DNA from: Nocardioides sp. QY071
GTDB lineage: Bacteria; Actinomycetota; Actinomycetes; Propionibacteriales; Nocardioidaceae
Direction of reading: 5' to 3'
DNA length: 64,000 bases
Assembly: GCF_029961765.1 (NCBI RefSeq)
Contig: NZ_CP124681.1
Coordinates: 2,046,001-2,110,000 of the forward strand
Notes under the pieces: model-generated
What the model saw: only the letters and a program-made list of their open reading frames with translations
What the model was told of the DNA's origin: nothing
Databases searched by the model: none
In this document: piece after piece, positions 25,888 to 33,045 of the stretch
Layout: each line of letters starts with the position of its first letter
How positions within the stretch are numbered: the stretch's first letter is position 1
Program-made: the position numbers and the translations under genes

Positions 25888-27321
25888 ATGCCGAACAATC
25901 TCGTGGTCCGGGTCAAGGCGAGCTCCCCCGAGATCCAGGCGGGTCTCGCCGCGATCGCGAAGGAGCTCGAGCTCCCGGGTGACTTCCCCGCGGACGTGAC
26001 GGCCACCGCGGAGCGGGCCGCGGCCGACGTGGTGCTGCCCGAGCAGGACCGCACCGACCTGCCGTTCCTCACCATCGACCCGGCCGGCTCGATGGACCTC
26101 GACCAGGCGCTGCACATCGAGCGTCATGACGACAGGTACGTCGTCCACTACGCCATCGCCGACGTCGCCGCCTTCGTCGAGCCGGGCGACGCGGTGGACG
26201 TCGAGGCCAACAAGCGCGGCGAGACGCTGTACGGAGCCGGCACCCGGATCCCGCTGCACCCGCCCGCGCTGTCCGAGGACGCGGCGTCGCTGCTGCCCGA
26301 CCAGGTCCGCCCGGCGCTGCTGTGGACGATCCGGCTCGACGCGACCGGTGCGCAGGTCGACGTACGCGTCGAGCGCGCGCGGGTGCGCTCGCGTGCCCGG
26401 TGGTCCTACGTCGACGCCCAGAAGGCGCTCGACGACGGCACCGCCGGCGAGGTGCTCGAGCTGCTCCGCGAGGTCGGCAGGCTGCGCGAGCAGCAGGAGG
26501 TCGACCGCGGCGGCATCTCGCTGCCGCTGCCCGAGCAGGAGGTCGACGAGGCCGACGGCGGGTTCCAGCTGGTGTTCCGCGAGCAGCTGCCCGTCGAGCA
26601 GTGGAACGCGCAGATCTCGCTGCTGACGGGCATGGCCGCCGCCTCGCTCATGGTCGGCGCGAAGGTCGGCATGCTGCGCACCCTGCCGCCCGCCGACCCG
26701 CGCGACGTGGCCCGGCTGCGCCGGGTCGCCAAGGGCCTGCGGATCTCGTGGCCCCAGGACATGGAGTACCCCGTCTTCGTGCGCTCGCTCGACCCCACGG
26801 TCTCCCAGCACCAGGCGATGATCGTCGCGTGCACCCGGCTGCTGCGCGGCAGCGGCTACGCCGCCTTCGACGGCGAGCTGCCCGAGCAGAGGCTTCACTC
26901 CGCCATCGCGGCCGAGTACGCCCACGTCACCGCACCGCTGCGTCGCCTCGGCGACCGCTACGTCGGTGAGGTCTGCCTCGCGATCTGCGCCGGGACCCCC
27001 GTCCCCGACTGGGCGGCGAGCGCGCTGCCGGGTCTGCCCAAGATCCTGCAGGACTCCGCCCGCCGGGCCGGCGCCTACGAGCGGGCCGTCCTCGACCTGA
27101 TCGAGGCCGCCGTGCTCGCCGACCGGGTCGGCCAGCAGTTCGACGGCGTCGTCACCAGCGTCCGCGACGACGAGGCGACCTCCGGCGTCGTCGTGCTCGC
27201 CGAGGTCGGGGTCGAGGCCCCCGTGACCTCCGCACAGCCGCTGCCGCTCGGCGAGGACGTGTCCGTCACGCTCGCCACCGCCGACCTCGCGGCGCGCAAG
27301 GTCGCGTTCACCCTGCCGTGA
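25888..27321 (+). CDS. RNB-domain ribonuclease (RNase II/R family)
   Basis: A 477-residue exoribonuclease-type protein. The RNB active-site segment is FLTIDPAGSMDLDQALHIE (about residues 65-85), followed by VHYAIADVAAFVEPGDAVD and RGETLYGAGTRIPLHP. Later come HSAIAAEYAHVTAPLRRLGDR, and an OB/S1-like C-terminus (FDGVVTSVRDDEATSGVVVL). It is shorter than RNase R and lacks the N-terminal cold-shock domains, as in actinobacterial relatives. The leaderless start at 25888 is discussed under the promoter. The stop overlaps cobU, so cobU may be co-transcribed. Confidence 0.9.
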   Translation: MPNNLVVRVKASSPEIQAGLAAIAKELELPGDFPADVTATAERAAADVVLPEQDRTDLPFLTIDPAGSMDLDQALHIERHDDRYVVHYAIADVAAFVEPGDAVDVEANKRGETLYGAGTRIPLHPPALSEDAASLLPDQVRPALLWTIRLDATGAQVDVRVERARVRSRARWSYVDAQKALDDGTAGEVLELLREVGRLREQQEVDRGGISLPLPEQEVDEADGGFQLVFREQLPVEQWNAQISLLTGMAAASLMVGAKVGMLRTLPPADPRDVARLRRVAKGLRISWPQDMEYPVFVRSLDPTVSQHQAMIVACTRLLRGSGYAAFDGELPEQRLHSAIAAEYAHVTAPLRRLGDRYVGEVCLAICAGTPVPDWAASALPGLPKILQDSARRAGAYERAVLDLIEAAVLADRVGQQFDGVVTSVRDDEATSGVVVLAEVGVEAPVTSAQPLPLGEDVSVTLATADLAARKVAFTLP

Positions 27322-27839
27322 AGGTCCTGGTCACCGGCGGCGTGAGGTCCGGCAAGTCCCGCCACGCCGAGACCCTGCTCGCCGACGCGGCGAGCGTCAC
27401 CTACGTCGCCGCCGGACCCGTGTACGACGACGCCGACTGGGCCACGCGCATCGCCGCCCACCGGGCCCGCCGGCCGCCGACCTGGTCCACCGAGGAGACC
27501 CGCGATGTCGCCGGCGTGCTCGAGACCGCCCGCGAGCCGGTCCTCGTCGACTGCCTCGGCACCTGGCTCACCGGCGTCGTCGACGACGCCGGGCTGTGGG
27601 AGGAGCCCGTCGAGGAGGTCGAGGCACACGTGCTCCGGCTCCTCGGCGCCACGCTCGCCGCTCTGACGGCCACCCCGCAGCCGGTCGTGCTCGTGACGAA
27701 CGAGGTCGGCCTCGGCGTCGTACCCGAGCACCGGTCGGCACGAGTGTTCCGCGACCTGCTCGGCACGATCAACCAGCGGGTGGCCGAGGCGTGCGACGAG
27801 GTGCACCTGGTCGTCGCGGGGCGCGTGCTCCGCCTCTGA
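27318..27839 (+). CDS. cobU: Adenosylcobinamide kinase / guanylyltransferase CobU
   Basis: A 173-residue bifunctional enzyme that phosphorylates adenosylcobinamide and transfers GMP to make adenosylcobinamide-GDP for CobS. It has the P-loop VTGGVRSGKSRHAE, the guanylylated-His region RIAAHRARRPPTW, VDCLGTWLTG and TNEVGLGVVPEHRSARVFRD. The GTG at 27318 overlaps the RNB nuclease stop by 4 bases. No separate promoter or riboswitch is visible, so expression probably follows the nuclease gene. A palindromic element follows the stop. Confidence 0.94.
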   Translation: MKVLVTGGVRSGKSRHAETLLADAASVTYVAAGPVYDDADWATRIAAHRARRPPTWSTEETRDVAGVLETAREPVLVDCLGTWLTGVVDDAGLWEEPVEEVEAHVLRLLGATLAALTATPQPVVLVTNEVGLGVVPEHRSARVFRDLLGTINQRVAEACDEVHLVVAGRVLRL

Positions 27840-27852
27840 CCCGGGCGCTGCC

Positions 27853-28020
27853 CGCTAGTGCCCCGAACCTGAAATCCGCCACATAATTCCGCGCCCCAGG
27901 CACGCACATCGCTGCGTTGGGATCGCTCGAAAGACGCCCAGTCTGCCCACGCGACCCCGCCTTGCGCTGCACGCACCTGGAGCGCGGACTTACGCACCGG
28001 ACTTCAGGTTCGGGACACTA
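27853..28020. repeat. Long imperfect palindrome between convergent genes (copy 2)
   Basis: This is the second copy of the element at 5005-5167. The outer arms are CTAGTGCCCCGAACCTGAAA and, at the right end, CTTCAGGTTCGGGACACTAG, again CTAG-tipped and self-complementary but unrelated in sequence to the arms of copy 1. The centre shares GCTGCGTTG, then CGCTCGAAAGACGCCCAGTC, then a CGCCTTGC block with copy 1. The right tip supplies the TAG stop of the minus-strand gene at 28018-28884, and the left tip begins shortly after cobU. It shows the same convergent-gene position as copy 1. Confidence 0.8.
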
Positions 28021-28884
28021 GGACCGCTCGAACGGGCGCCGCTCCAGCACCTTGCCGGACAGGTCGGTGGTCATCGTGCCGACCTCGCTGTACTGGTTGC
28101 CGACATGGAACCGCACGACGGCGCCGTGCTCGGGGTCGTGGGTGAAGAAGATGCCCAGAGCGTCGGGCTCCTCGACGTTCGAGGTCCGCCGGGCGCGCGG
28201 GATGTTGGCGACCACGGCCGCCAGGTCGACCTTGCGGAGGTCCACGACCTGCTCGTTGCTGCTGGTGACCTGCATCGGGTCGAAGTTCGTGCTCCACCGC
28301 TCGTCGGGACTCCAGCTCCACCACTGGAGGCGTCGCTTGCGGATCGGCAGGATCGCCGCGTCGGCGCTCGCCTGGTCGTGGTCGAGGACCGACAGGTCGT
28401 AGGCCTGCCAGGTGCCGAGCTTCTCGTGGTACTCCGCGATCAGGACCTTCAGCCCCGCGACGGTGTACAGGTCGATGTCGGGTGCGGGCGGCTCCGGCGT
28501 GGGCACCGGGGTCGGTGCGTGGGTCGGGGCCGGGGCCGGAGACGCCGTCGCCGTGCTGCTGGCGGGGGAGGGACGCGCGGCGGCGTCCGGCTCGTCGGCG
28601 CCGGAGAGGGCGGCGAAACCCACTGCTCCGGCAGCGACCAGCCCGACGGCGCCGAGGAGCAGGCCGCGGCGGCTGGCGGCGGGCTTGGGCAGCGTCGGCG
28701 GGTTGTCGAGGTCCTCGACCAGAGCGGCCAGCTCGGCCAGAGACACGGCCCGCAGCGCCATGTCGGTGCGCTCGACCTGGTCGTCGCGCGTGATCTCGCC
28801 GTGGGTGCGGGCCTCGGTCAGGGCACGCACGACGGCGAGCCGCTCGGTGTCACGCGGCGGGCGGGTCGGCAGGTCGTCAGGCAC
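28018..28884 (-). CDS. Membrane-anchored protein with DUF1707-like N-terminus
   Basis: A 288-residue protein. The N-terminal part RALTEARTHGEITRDDQVER then MALRAVSLAELAALVEDL resembles the DUF1707 helical module. A single membrane helix follows (about 73-95, LLLGAVGLVAAGAVGFAAL), then a Pro/Ala/Thr-rich extracytoplasmic linker (about 100-140) and a C-terminal domain of unknown fold (LYTVAGLKVLIAEYHEKLGT, FHVGNQYSEVGTMTTDL). Its function is unknown; an envelope role is likely. The GTG overlaps the cobS stop by 8 bases, so it is probably co-transcribed with cobT-cobS. Its stop is inside the palindromic element. Confidence 0.7.
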   Translation of the reverse strand: MPDDLPTRPPRDTERLAVVRALTEARTHGEITRDDQVERTDMALRAVSLAELAALVEDLDNPPTLPKPAASRRGLLLGAVGLVAAGAVGFAALSGADEPDAAARPSPASSTATASPAPAPTHAPTPVPTPEPPAPDIDLYTVAGLKVLIAEYHEKLGTWQAYDLSVLDHDQASADAAILPIRKRRLQWWSWSPDERWSTNFDPMQVTSSNEQVVDLRKVDLAAVVANIPRARRTSNVEEPDALGIFFTHDPEHGAVVRFHVGNQYSEVGTMTTDLSGKVLERRPFERS

Positions 28885-29644
28885 CCGCCAGTCCTATCAG
28901 GAGCACGGCCAGAGCCACCTCGATCCCGGCGCCGAACACGTCGCCGGTCACTCCACCGAACCGGCGCACGGCGTGGGCCGTCAGCAAGGCCACCACCACG
29001 AAGGCGACCGCCACGGTCACCGGGCCGCGGACCGGGTCGACGAGCAGCGACAGGAGGGCCAGGCCGGCCCATCCCGCGAAGGAGAGGAGGACCGGCACTC
29101 GCCGTGTGAACGTCACGCCCAGCCCGTCCGGGCGGGCGGGGGGCGCCAGTGTGCAGGCGCTGATCCAGAGCGCGGCCCGTGAGGCGCACACAGCGGCTCC
29201 GGCCACCACGGCCGGGCGCACCTCGCCGCCGAAGGACACGAAGGTGGTCAGGGCCGCGGCCTGTGCCCCGAGCACCAGCACCAGCGCGGCGACACCGGCC
29301 GGGCCCGCCGTACCGCTCTTCATGACGGCCAGCGACCGCTCCCGGTCGTACGACGAGGTGAGCCCGTCGGCGACATCGGAGAGCCCGTCGAGGTGGAGCG
29401 CCCGGCTGCCGACGGCGAGCGCGGCCAGCGCGGCGAAGGCGACCGCCAGCGCGGGAAGGTCGAGGCGGCCGCCGGCCCACACGACGAGGCCCACGACCGC
29501 TCCGAGGGGCAGCACGGCCAGCGGGGCGAGCAGCAGCGCCCCGGTCGCGACGCCGGGGGAGACCTTCAGCACCGCGGGCACCCGCAGCGCGGTCAGCATC
29601 CCGATCGACAGCCGCAGGCTGCGGCCGACGACGGCGACGCTCAC
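28877..29644 (-). CDS. cobS: Adenosylcobinamide-GDP ribazoletransferase (cobalamin synthase) CobS
   Basis: A 255-residue polytopic membrane enzyme that joins adenosylcobinamide-GDP with alpha-ribazole (phosphate) to make adenosylcobalamin (phosphate). The signature SRALHLDGLSDVADGLTSSY carries the conserved His/Asp metal motif, followed by MKSGTAGPAGVAALVLVL and, near the C-terminus, RRFGGVTGDVFGAGIEVA. The GTG at 29644 overlaps the cobT stop (GTGA). Together with CobT upstream and CobU (27318-27839) it completes the nucleotide-loop assembly. Confidence 0.94.
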   Translation of the reverse strand: MSVAVVGRSLRLSIGMLTALRVPAVLKVSPGVATGALLLAPLAVLPLGAVVGLVVWAGGRLDLPALAVAFAALAALAVGSRALHLDGLSDVADGLTSSYDRERSLAVMKSGTAGPAGVAALVLVLGAQAAALTTFVSFGGEVRPAVVAGAAVCASRAALWISACTLAPPARPDGLGVTFTRRVPVLLSFAGWAGLALLSLLVDPVRGPVTVAVAFVVVALLTAHAVRRFGGVTGDVFGAGIEVALAVLLIGLAGA

Positions 29645-30699
29645 CGGCCCTCGGGGGCGGGCGGCATCAGGTCGGCGAGCAGCGCGACGTCGCGCAGCAG
29701 TGCGACCGCCGAGCGGAGCACGGGGACGGCGGCCACCGCGCCCGAGCCCTCGCCCAGGCGCAGCCCGAGGTCGAGCACCGGCTCCAGGCCGAGCTTCTCC
29801 AGCGCGAGGGCCTGGGCGGGTTCGGTCGAGCGGTGTCCGGCGGCGAACCAGGCGGCCGCGCCGGGCGCGATCCGGTCGGCGTACAGCGCGCAGGCGACGG
29901 ACATCAGGCCGTCGAGCAGGACGGGTACGCCGCGCTCGGCCGCCTCCACGAGGTAGCCGACCGTCGCGACCAGGTCGGCGCTGCTCAGGGCGGCGAGCGC
30001 GTCCAGCGGGTCGCCCGTCTCGCTGTCGGCCCGGTGCCCGGCGCGGTCGAGCGCCTGCTGGACGACGACCTGCTTGTGGGTGAGCGCGGCGTCGTCGACG
30101 CCGGTGCCGCGGCCGGTGACCTCGACGGCGGGCAGGCCCAGCGCGGCCGCGACCATGGCGGCGGCCGGGGTGGTGTTGCCGATGCCCATGTCGCCGGACA
30201 GCAGGAGCTGCGCCCCCGCGGCGATCTCCTCGCCGGCGACGGTGCGGCCGGCCGCGAAGGCTCGGGCGGCCTCGTCGGCGGAGAGGGCGTCCTCGACGTG
30301 GATCGCGCCGCTGCTGCGCCGTACCTTGTGCGCCCGGACCTCGGCCGGCACGCCCTCGAGGTCGTCGTCGACGCCCAGGTCGAGGACCCGGACGTGGACG
30401 CCGTGCGCGGCCGCGAGCGCCGAGACACCGGCCTTGCCCATCACGAAGGTGCGCACCATGGCCGGCGTGATCGCCGGCGGGTAGGCCGAGACTCCGTGCT
30501 GCGCGACGCCGTGGTCGCCGGCGAAGATCACCAGCCGCACGTCGTCCAGCGGACGAGGGGGTACGACGCCCTGGACCGCCGCGAGCCACACCCCGAGGTC
30601 GCCCAACCGGCCCAGCGCACCGGCCGGGGTGGCCAGGCCGGCGAGGCGCTCGGCTGCGGCCGAGCGGACGTCTGGGTCGGGTGCGGCGAGAGCGCTCAT
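29641..30699 (-). CDS. cobT: Nicotinate-nucleotide--dimethylbenzimidazole phosphoribosyltransferase CobT
   Basis: A 352-residue enzyme that activates dimethylbenzimidazole to alpha-ribazole phosphate. Family marks are FAGDHGVAQHGVSAYPPAIT, LLSGDMGIGNTTPAAAM, GRGTGVDD, and the catalytic-Glu region LRLGEGSGAV near the C-terminus. The ATG at 30699 is chosen because translation upstream of it is low-quality sequence. TAGCGT lies 8 bases before it, again suggesting a leaderless mRNA. It overlaps cobS by 4 bases. Its substrate comes from BluB (14207-14851). Confidence 0.93.
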   Translation of the reverse strand: MSALAAPDPDVRSAAAERLAGLATPAGALGRLGDLGVWLAAVQGVVPPRPLDDVRLVIFAGDHGVAQHGVSAYPPAITPAMVRTFVMGKAGVSALAAAHGVHVRVLDLGVDDDLEGVPAEVRAHKVRRSSGAIHVEDALSADEAARAFAAGRTVAGEEIAAGAQLLLSGDMGIGNTTPAAAMVAAALGLPAVEVTGRGTGVDDAALTHKQVVVQQALDRAGHRADSETGDPLDALAALSSADLVATVGYLVEAAERGVPVLLDGLMSVACALYADRIAPGAAAWFAAGHRSTEPAQALALEKLGLEPVLDLGLRLGEGSGAVAAVPVLRSAVALLRDVALLADLMPPAPEGR

Positions 30700-30743
30700 G
30701 GTGCCGAACGCTACCGCCGGGCTCCGCTCGGCGGAGCCGCTGC

Positions 30744-30857
30744 TCAGGTGAAGAGCATCACCAGCACTCCGGCCAGCGCGAGGAGCGCGAGGACGAGCAC
30801 GATGCCCGACCATTCGTGCTCGTCGGTGTCCTGCAGGTCAGGCGTGTTCGCGGTCAT
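30744..30857 (-). CDS. 37-residue single-helix membrane protein
   Basis: A short gene encoding an acidic N-terminus (MTANTPDLQDTDEHEWSG) and one hydrophobic helix (IVLVLALLALAGVLVMLF). A strong purine ribosome site (GGGGGGAA) lies 3-9 bases before the ATG at 30857, which makes translation likely. An 8-bp hairpin GGCTCCGC/GCGGAGCC (30720-30738) follows the stop and could end the transcript before cobT. I do not recognise a family. Small single-helix proteins often regulate a larger membrane protein, but no partner is evident. Confidence 0.6.
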   Translation of the reverse strand: MTANTPDLQDTDEHEWSGIVLVLALLALAGVLVMLFT

Positions 30858-30951
30858 GGTTCCCCCCAGTGACGCGTTCCGAGTGTGTCGCCACGGCTCC
30901 AACGAGCCAGTGGCGAGAACAGCACGGTGGAGCCGGGGCTAGTGTCCGGCC

Positions 30952-31512
30952 GTGGCCCACACCGTGCTCGTCGTCCCGGTACCCGCGCTGGAGGACTACA
31001 TCCGCGGCCGATGGGAGCACTACGACGCCGCCTGGGTGTCCCGTGACCCGGCGTTCACCCACGCCCACATCACCGCACTGGCGCCGTTCCGGCCCGCGCC
31101 GACCGACGCCGACCTCGCCCGGGTGGCCCGAATCGCCCGCACCACGCCGGCCTTCGACCTCGTCCTCGACGAGGTCACGGCCTTCCCCGACGGGATCGTC
31201 CACGCCGTGCCGTCGCCCGTGGCGCCGTTCGCCGCGCTGACGGCACGGCTGTGGGAGGCGTTCCCGGACTGCCCGCCGTACGCGGGGGAGTTCGCGGACG
31301 TCGTACCGCACCTCACGCTGGACCGCCTCGGACCCGGCGTGTCGGTCGCGTCGGTGACCGCCGACCTCGCCACGACCCTCCCTGTCCGTGCCCGGGCGGA
31401 ACGCCTCGAGCTGCACCGGTACGCCGAGCGCGACTGCCGGGTGCTGGCGAGCTGGTCACTGGTCGGGGCCGGCGATCCGGTCCCGCAACCAGGTGGTCGT
31501 CCCGGCCGGTAG
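30952..31512 (+). CDS. 2H phosphoesterase / 2'-5' RNA ligase-family protein
   Basis: A 186-residue protein with two HxT motifs, HAHITALAPF (about residue 38) and VPHLTLDRL (about residue 118), the catalytic pair of the 2H (LigT-like) phosphoesterase fold. The natural substrate is unknown; family members act on cyclic phosphates or 2'-5' linkages. TAGTGT lies 6 bases before the GTG start and no ribosome site is present, so it is probably leaderless. The last 57 bases overlap the convergent gene at 31456-31719. Confidence 0.82.
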   Translation: MAHTVLVVPVPALEDYIRGRWEHYDAAWVSRDPAFTHAHITALAPFRPAPTDADLARVARIARTTPAFDLVLDEVTAFPDGIVHAVPSPVAPFAALTARLWEAFPDCPPYAGEFADVVPHLTLDRLGPGVSVASVTADLATTLPVRARAERLELHRYAERDCRVLASWSLVGAGDPVPQPGGRPGR

Positions 31513-31719
31513 GCCCTTGAGCTTCGGGCGCTCCGGCAGGGGAGCGACGAACAGCGCGGTTCCCTCGGGCAGCGCCCACTTCAGCTCGTGGTAGACCCGC
31601 GACAGGCCGGCGTCGCTCTCGACGAGGGCCAGGCCGTCGCCGATCGCGCGCACCTCGGACCACGGGCCGAGCACGTCGTGCGGCACGGCTGACGGGGACC
31701 ACGCGAGGTAGACGGCCAT
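31456..31719 (-). CDS. Small conserved hypothetical protein
   Basis: An 87-residue protein [20 protein letters not shown], continuing through a [20 protein letters not shown] segment and ending [14 protein letters not shown]. It has a compact alpha/beta look and no known catalytic motif. I do not recognise a named family. Its 3' end overlaps the end of the 2H phosphoesterase gene by 57 bases on the opposite strand. The next minus-strand gene upstream is the SMR exporter, whose stop is 29 bases before this ATG, so the two may be co-transcribed. Confidence 0.6.
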   Translation of the reverse strand: MAVYLAWSPSAVPHDVLGPWSEVRAIGDGLALVESDAGLSRVYHELKWALPEGTALFVAPLPERPKLKGLPAGTTTWLRDRIAGPDQ

Positions 31720-31748
31720 GACCGACCGGTACCCGGCAGCCGGCGAGG

Positions 31749-32063
31749 TCAGTGCGCCAGCTTGAGCCCGATCACGCACCCGACCAGCCCGAGCAGCAAC
31801 AGGATCCGCAGCAGGCTCACCGGCTCCTCGCCAGCGGCCATCGCGATCACCACCGTCAGTGCCGCGCCGATACCGACCCAGACGGCGTACGCCGTCCCGA
31901 CCGGCAGGCTGCGCATCGCGTACGCCAGGCCGGCCATGCTGGCCGTCAGGGTCACGAAGAAGACCACCGACGGAACCAGCCTGCTGAACCCCTCGGACCG
32001 CGACAGGGCCGTCGCCCAGGCCGCCTCGAGGACCCCGGAGAGCACCAGTACCAACCACGCCAT
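31749..32063 (-). CDS. gdx: SMR-family guanidinium exporter (Gdx/SugE type)
   Basis: A 104-residue four-helix small multidrug resistance protein. [20 protein letters not shown] contains the essential Glu13 in the first helix, with the Gdx/SugE-like EAAWA context rather than the EmrE form. [16 protein letters not shown] is the family helix-3 motif. Gdx proteins export guanidinium in exchange for protons. The substrate is strongly supported by the guanidine-III riboswitch directly upstream. The start at 32063 has an AAGGA ribosome site about 10 bases upstream. Confidence 0.9.
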   Translation of the reverse strand: MAWLVLVLSGVLEAAWATALSRSEGFSRLVPSVVFFVTLTASMAGLAYAMRSLPVGTAYAVWVGIGAALTVVIAMAAGEEPVSLLRILLLLGLVGCVIGLKLAH

Positions 32064-32081
32064 GACCGCCACATCCTTCGT

Positions 32082-32121
32082 GGCCGTCTTGTCGCGCTCC
32101 GGGTACGGCTCCCTCGTCCGG
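32082..32121 (-). ncRNA. Guanidine-III riboswitch upstream of gdx
   Basis: The minus strand reads CCGGACGAGGGAGCCGTACC, then CGG, and ends GACAAGACGGCC. This matches the compact guanidine-III (ykkC-III) consensus of CCGGACGAGG, GCCGUACCCGG and GACAAGACGG. It ends a few bases before the gdx ribosome site, so guanidine binding probably frees that site. A -10-like TACAAT (complement of 32145-32150) precedes it. This is direct evidence that guanidine is the exporter substrate. Confidence 0.88.
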
Positions 32122-32361
32122 CAGCCGGTCACCGGCTGTATGCCGATTGTATGCGCGCCGATCGACATCCACCGCCTCCGCACTGCTACGCTGGTGGCCG
32201 TTGAAGAGTGCTCCGCAAGGAGCGCTCCTGCTCTCTCGGTGGGGGCAGAACATCTTGTCGCTCTTGGTCTTCGGTTCAGCTGGGCATCAGGCAAGGGATG
32301 TCTTCAGCACCAACGGCCCCGGCACGTCGCCGGTCCGGAACTCGAAAACCAAGGAGAAATC

Positions 32362-32565
32362 ATGGCTCAGGGCACCGTCAAGTGGTTCAACAGCGAGAAG
32401 GGCTTCGGCTTCATCGCCCCGGCCGACGGCACCCCGGACGTCTTCGTCCACTTCTCGGCCATCCAGGGCTCGGGCTACAAGTCGCTCGACGAGAACCAGC
32501 AGGTCGAGTTCGACGTCACCCAGGGCCCGAAGGGCCCGCAGGCGGAGAACGTCCGCGCGATCTGA
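32362..32565 (+). CDS. cspA: Cold-shock protein (CspA family)
   Basis: A 67-residue single cold-shock domain with the RNA-binding motifs [12 protein letters not shown] (RNP1) and DVFVHFSAI (RNP2). It melts RNA secondary structure and often acts at low temperature or in stationary phase. The ribosome site AAGGAG lies 7 bases before the ATG. A TACGCT -10 at 32187-32192 implies a 5' leader of about 160 bases containing a 9-bp hairpin with a GCAA tetraloop (32206-32227). A strong terminator follows. It is divergent from gdx. Confidence 0.95.
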   Translation: MAQGTVKWFNSEKGFGFIAPADGTPDVFVHFSAIQGSGYKSLDENQQVEFDVTQGPKGPQAENVRAI

Positions 32566-32587
32566 CGCACGTCGTCTGACGCTTCGC

Positions 32588-32620
32588 AAGGCCCCCGGCA
32601 CTTCGGTGCCGGGGGCCTTG
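32588..32620 (+). terminator. Intrinsic terminator of the cold-shock gene
   Basis: A perfect 14-bp stem AAGGCCCCCGGCAC / GTGCCGGGGGCCTT closed by a TTCG tetraloop, 22 bases after the csp stop. Only a short CTTG follows instead of a long T-run, as is common in high-GC genomes. The A-rich start of the stem means it may also serve the minus-strand gene ending at 32634. Confidence 0.85.
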
Positions 32621-32633
32621 TCCGTCTCTGGCG

Positions 32634-32864
32634 CTACCAGCGCGGCAGCACCGCCGTCGGCATCCCGCCGTGCACCGCGGTCGCCAGGTTGGCCGCGACC
32701 TCGTAGGCGTCGGCGAACCGCGGGAACTCCGCACGCGACACCAGCACCCGGCTGCGTACCTGCGCGACCCGGCCGGCCTGCACATCGTCGTGGCGGCTTG
32801 TGAACACGTCGAAGGCGTACACGTCGTACGCCTCGCCCTCCGCCACCTCCGCCACCTCGGCCAC
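32634..32864 (-). CDS. Small hypothetical protein with leaderless start
   Basis: A 76-residue protein beginning VAEVAEVAEGEAYDVYAFDV and containing TSRHDDVQAGRVAQVRSRVL, ending HGGMPTAVLPRW. It has no recognised domain. The GTG at 32864 is chosen because TAGGCT lies 7 bases upstream (complement of 32872-32877) with no ribosome site, the same arrangement as its divergent neighbour at 32905. It is convergent with the csp terminator. Confidence 0.55.
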   Translation of the reverse strand: MAEVAEVAEGEAYDVYAFDVFTSRHDDVQAGRVAQVRSRVLVSRAEFPRFADAYEVAANLATAVHGGMPTAVLPRW

Positions 32865-32871
32865 GTCCCGC

Positions 32872-32897
32872 AGCCTAGGCCGCCGCTGTCCTACCCT
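32872..32897. promoter_or_regulatory. Paired divergent -10 boxes of two leaderless mini-genes
   Basis: TAGGCT on the minus strand (complement of 32872-32877) lies 7 bases from the GTG at 32864. TACCCT on the plus strand (32892-32897) lies 7 bases from the GTG at 32905. The start codons are only 40 bases apart and neither has a ribosome site. Confidence 0.55.
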
Positions 32898-32904
32898 CGG
32901 GGAC

Positions 32905-33027
32905 GTGGCCGACCTGACCGAACCCTGTCCCAGCTGCGGCACCCTGATGCGCTGGGAGACCTCCCACGAGCGATGCGACGGTTGCGGCTACATCCGTCCG
33001 TGCTGCGAGGGCGCGCCCTGCCACTAG
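32905..33027 (+). CDS. 40-residue zinc-ribbon mini-protein
   Basis: The full protein is VADLTEPCPSCGTLMRWETS followed by HERCDGCGYIRPCCEGAPCH. It has CPSC and CDGC knuckles that form a complete four-Cys zinc ribbon, then an extra C-terminal cluster CCEGAPCH with three more cysteines and a His. The GTG start has TACCCT 7 bases upstream and no ribosome site. It is too small for an enzyme; a nucleic-acid or protein adaptor, or metal storage role, is possible but unproven. I do not recognise a named family. Confidence 0.6.
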   Translation: MADLTEPCPSCGTLMRWETSHERCDGCGYIRPCCEGAPCH

Positions 33028-33045
33028 GTCGTCGAGGCGCCCGGC

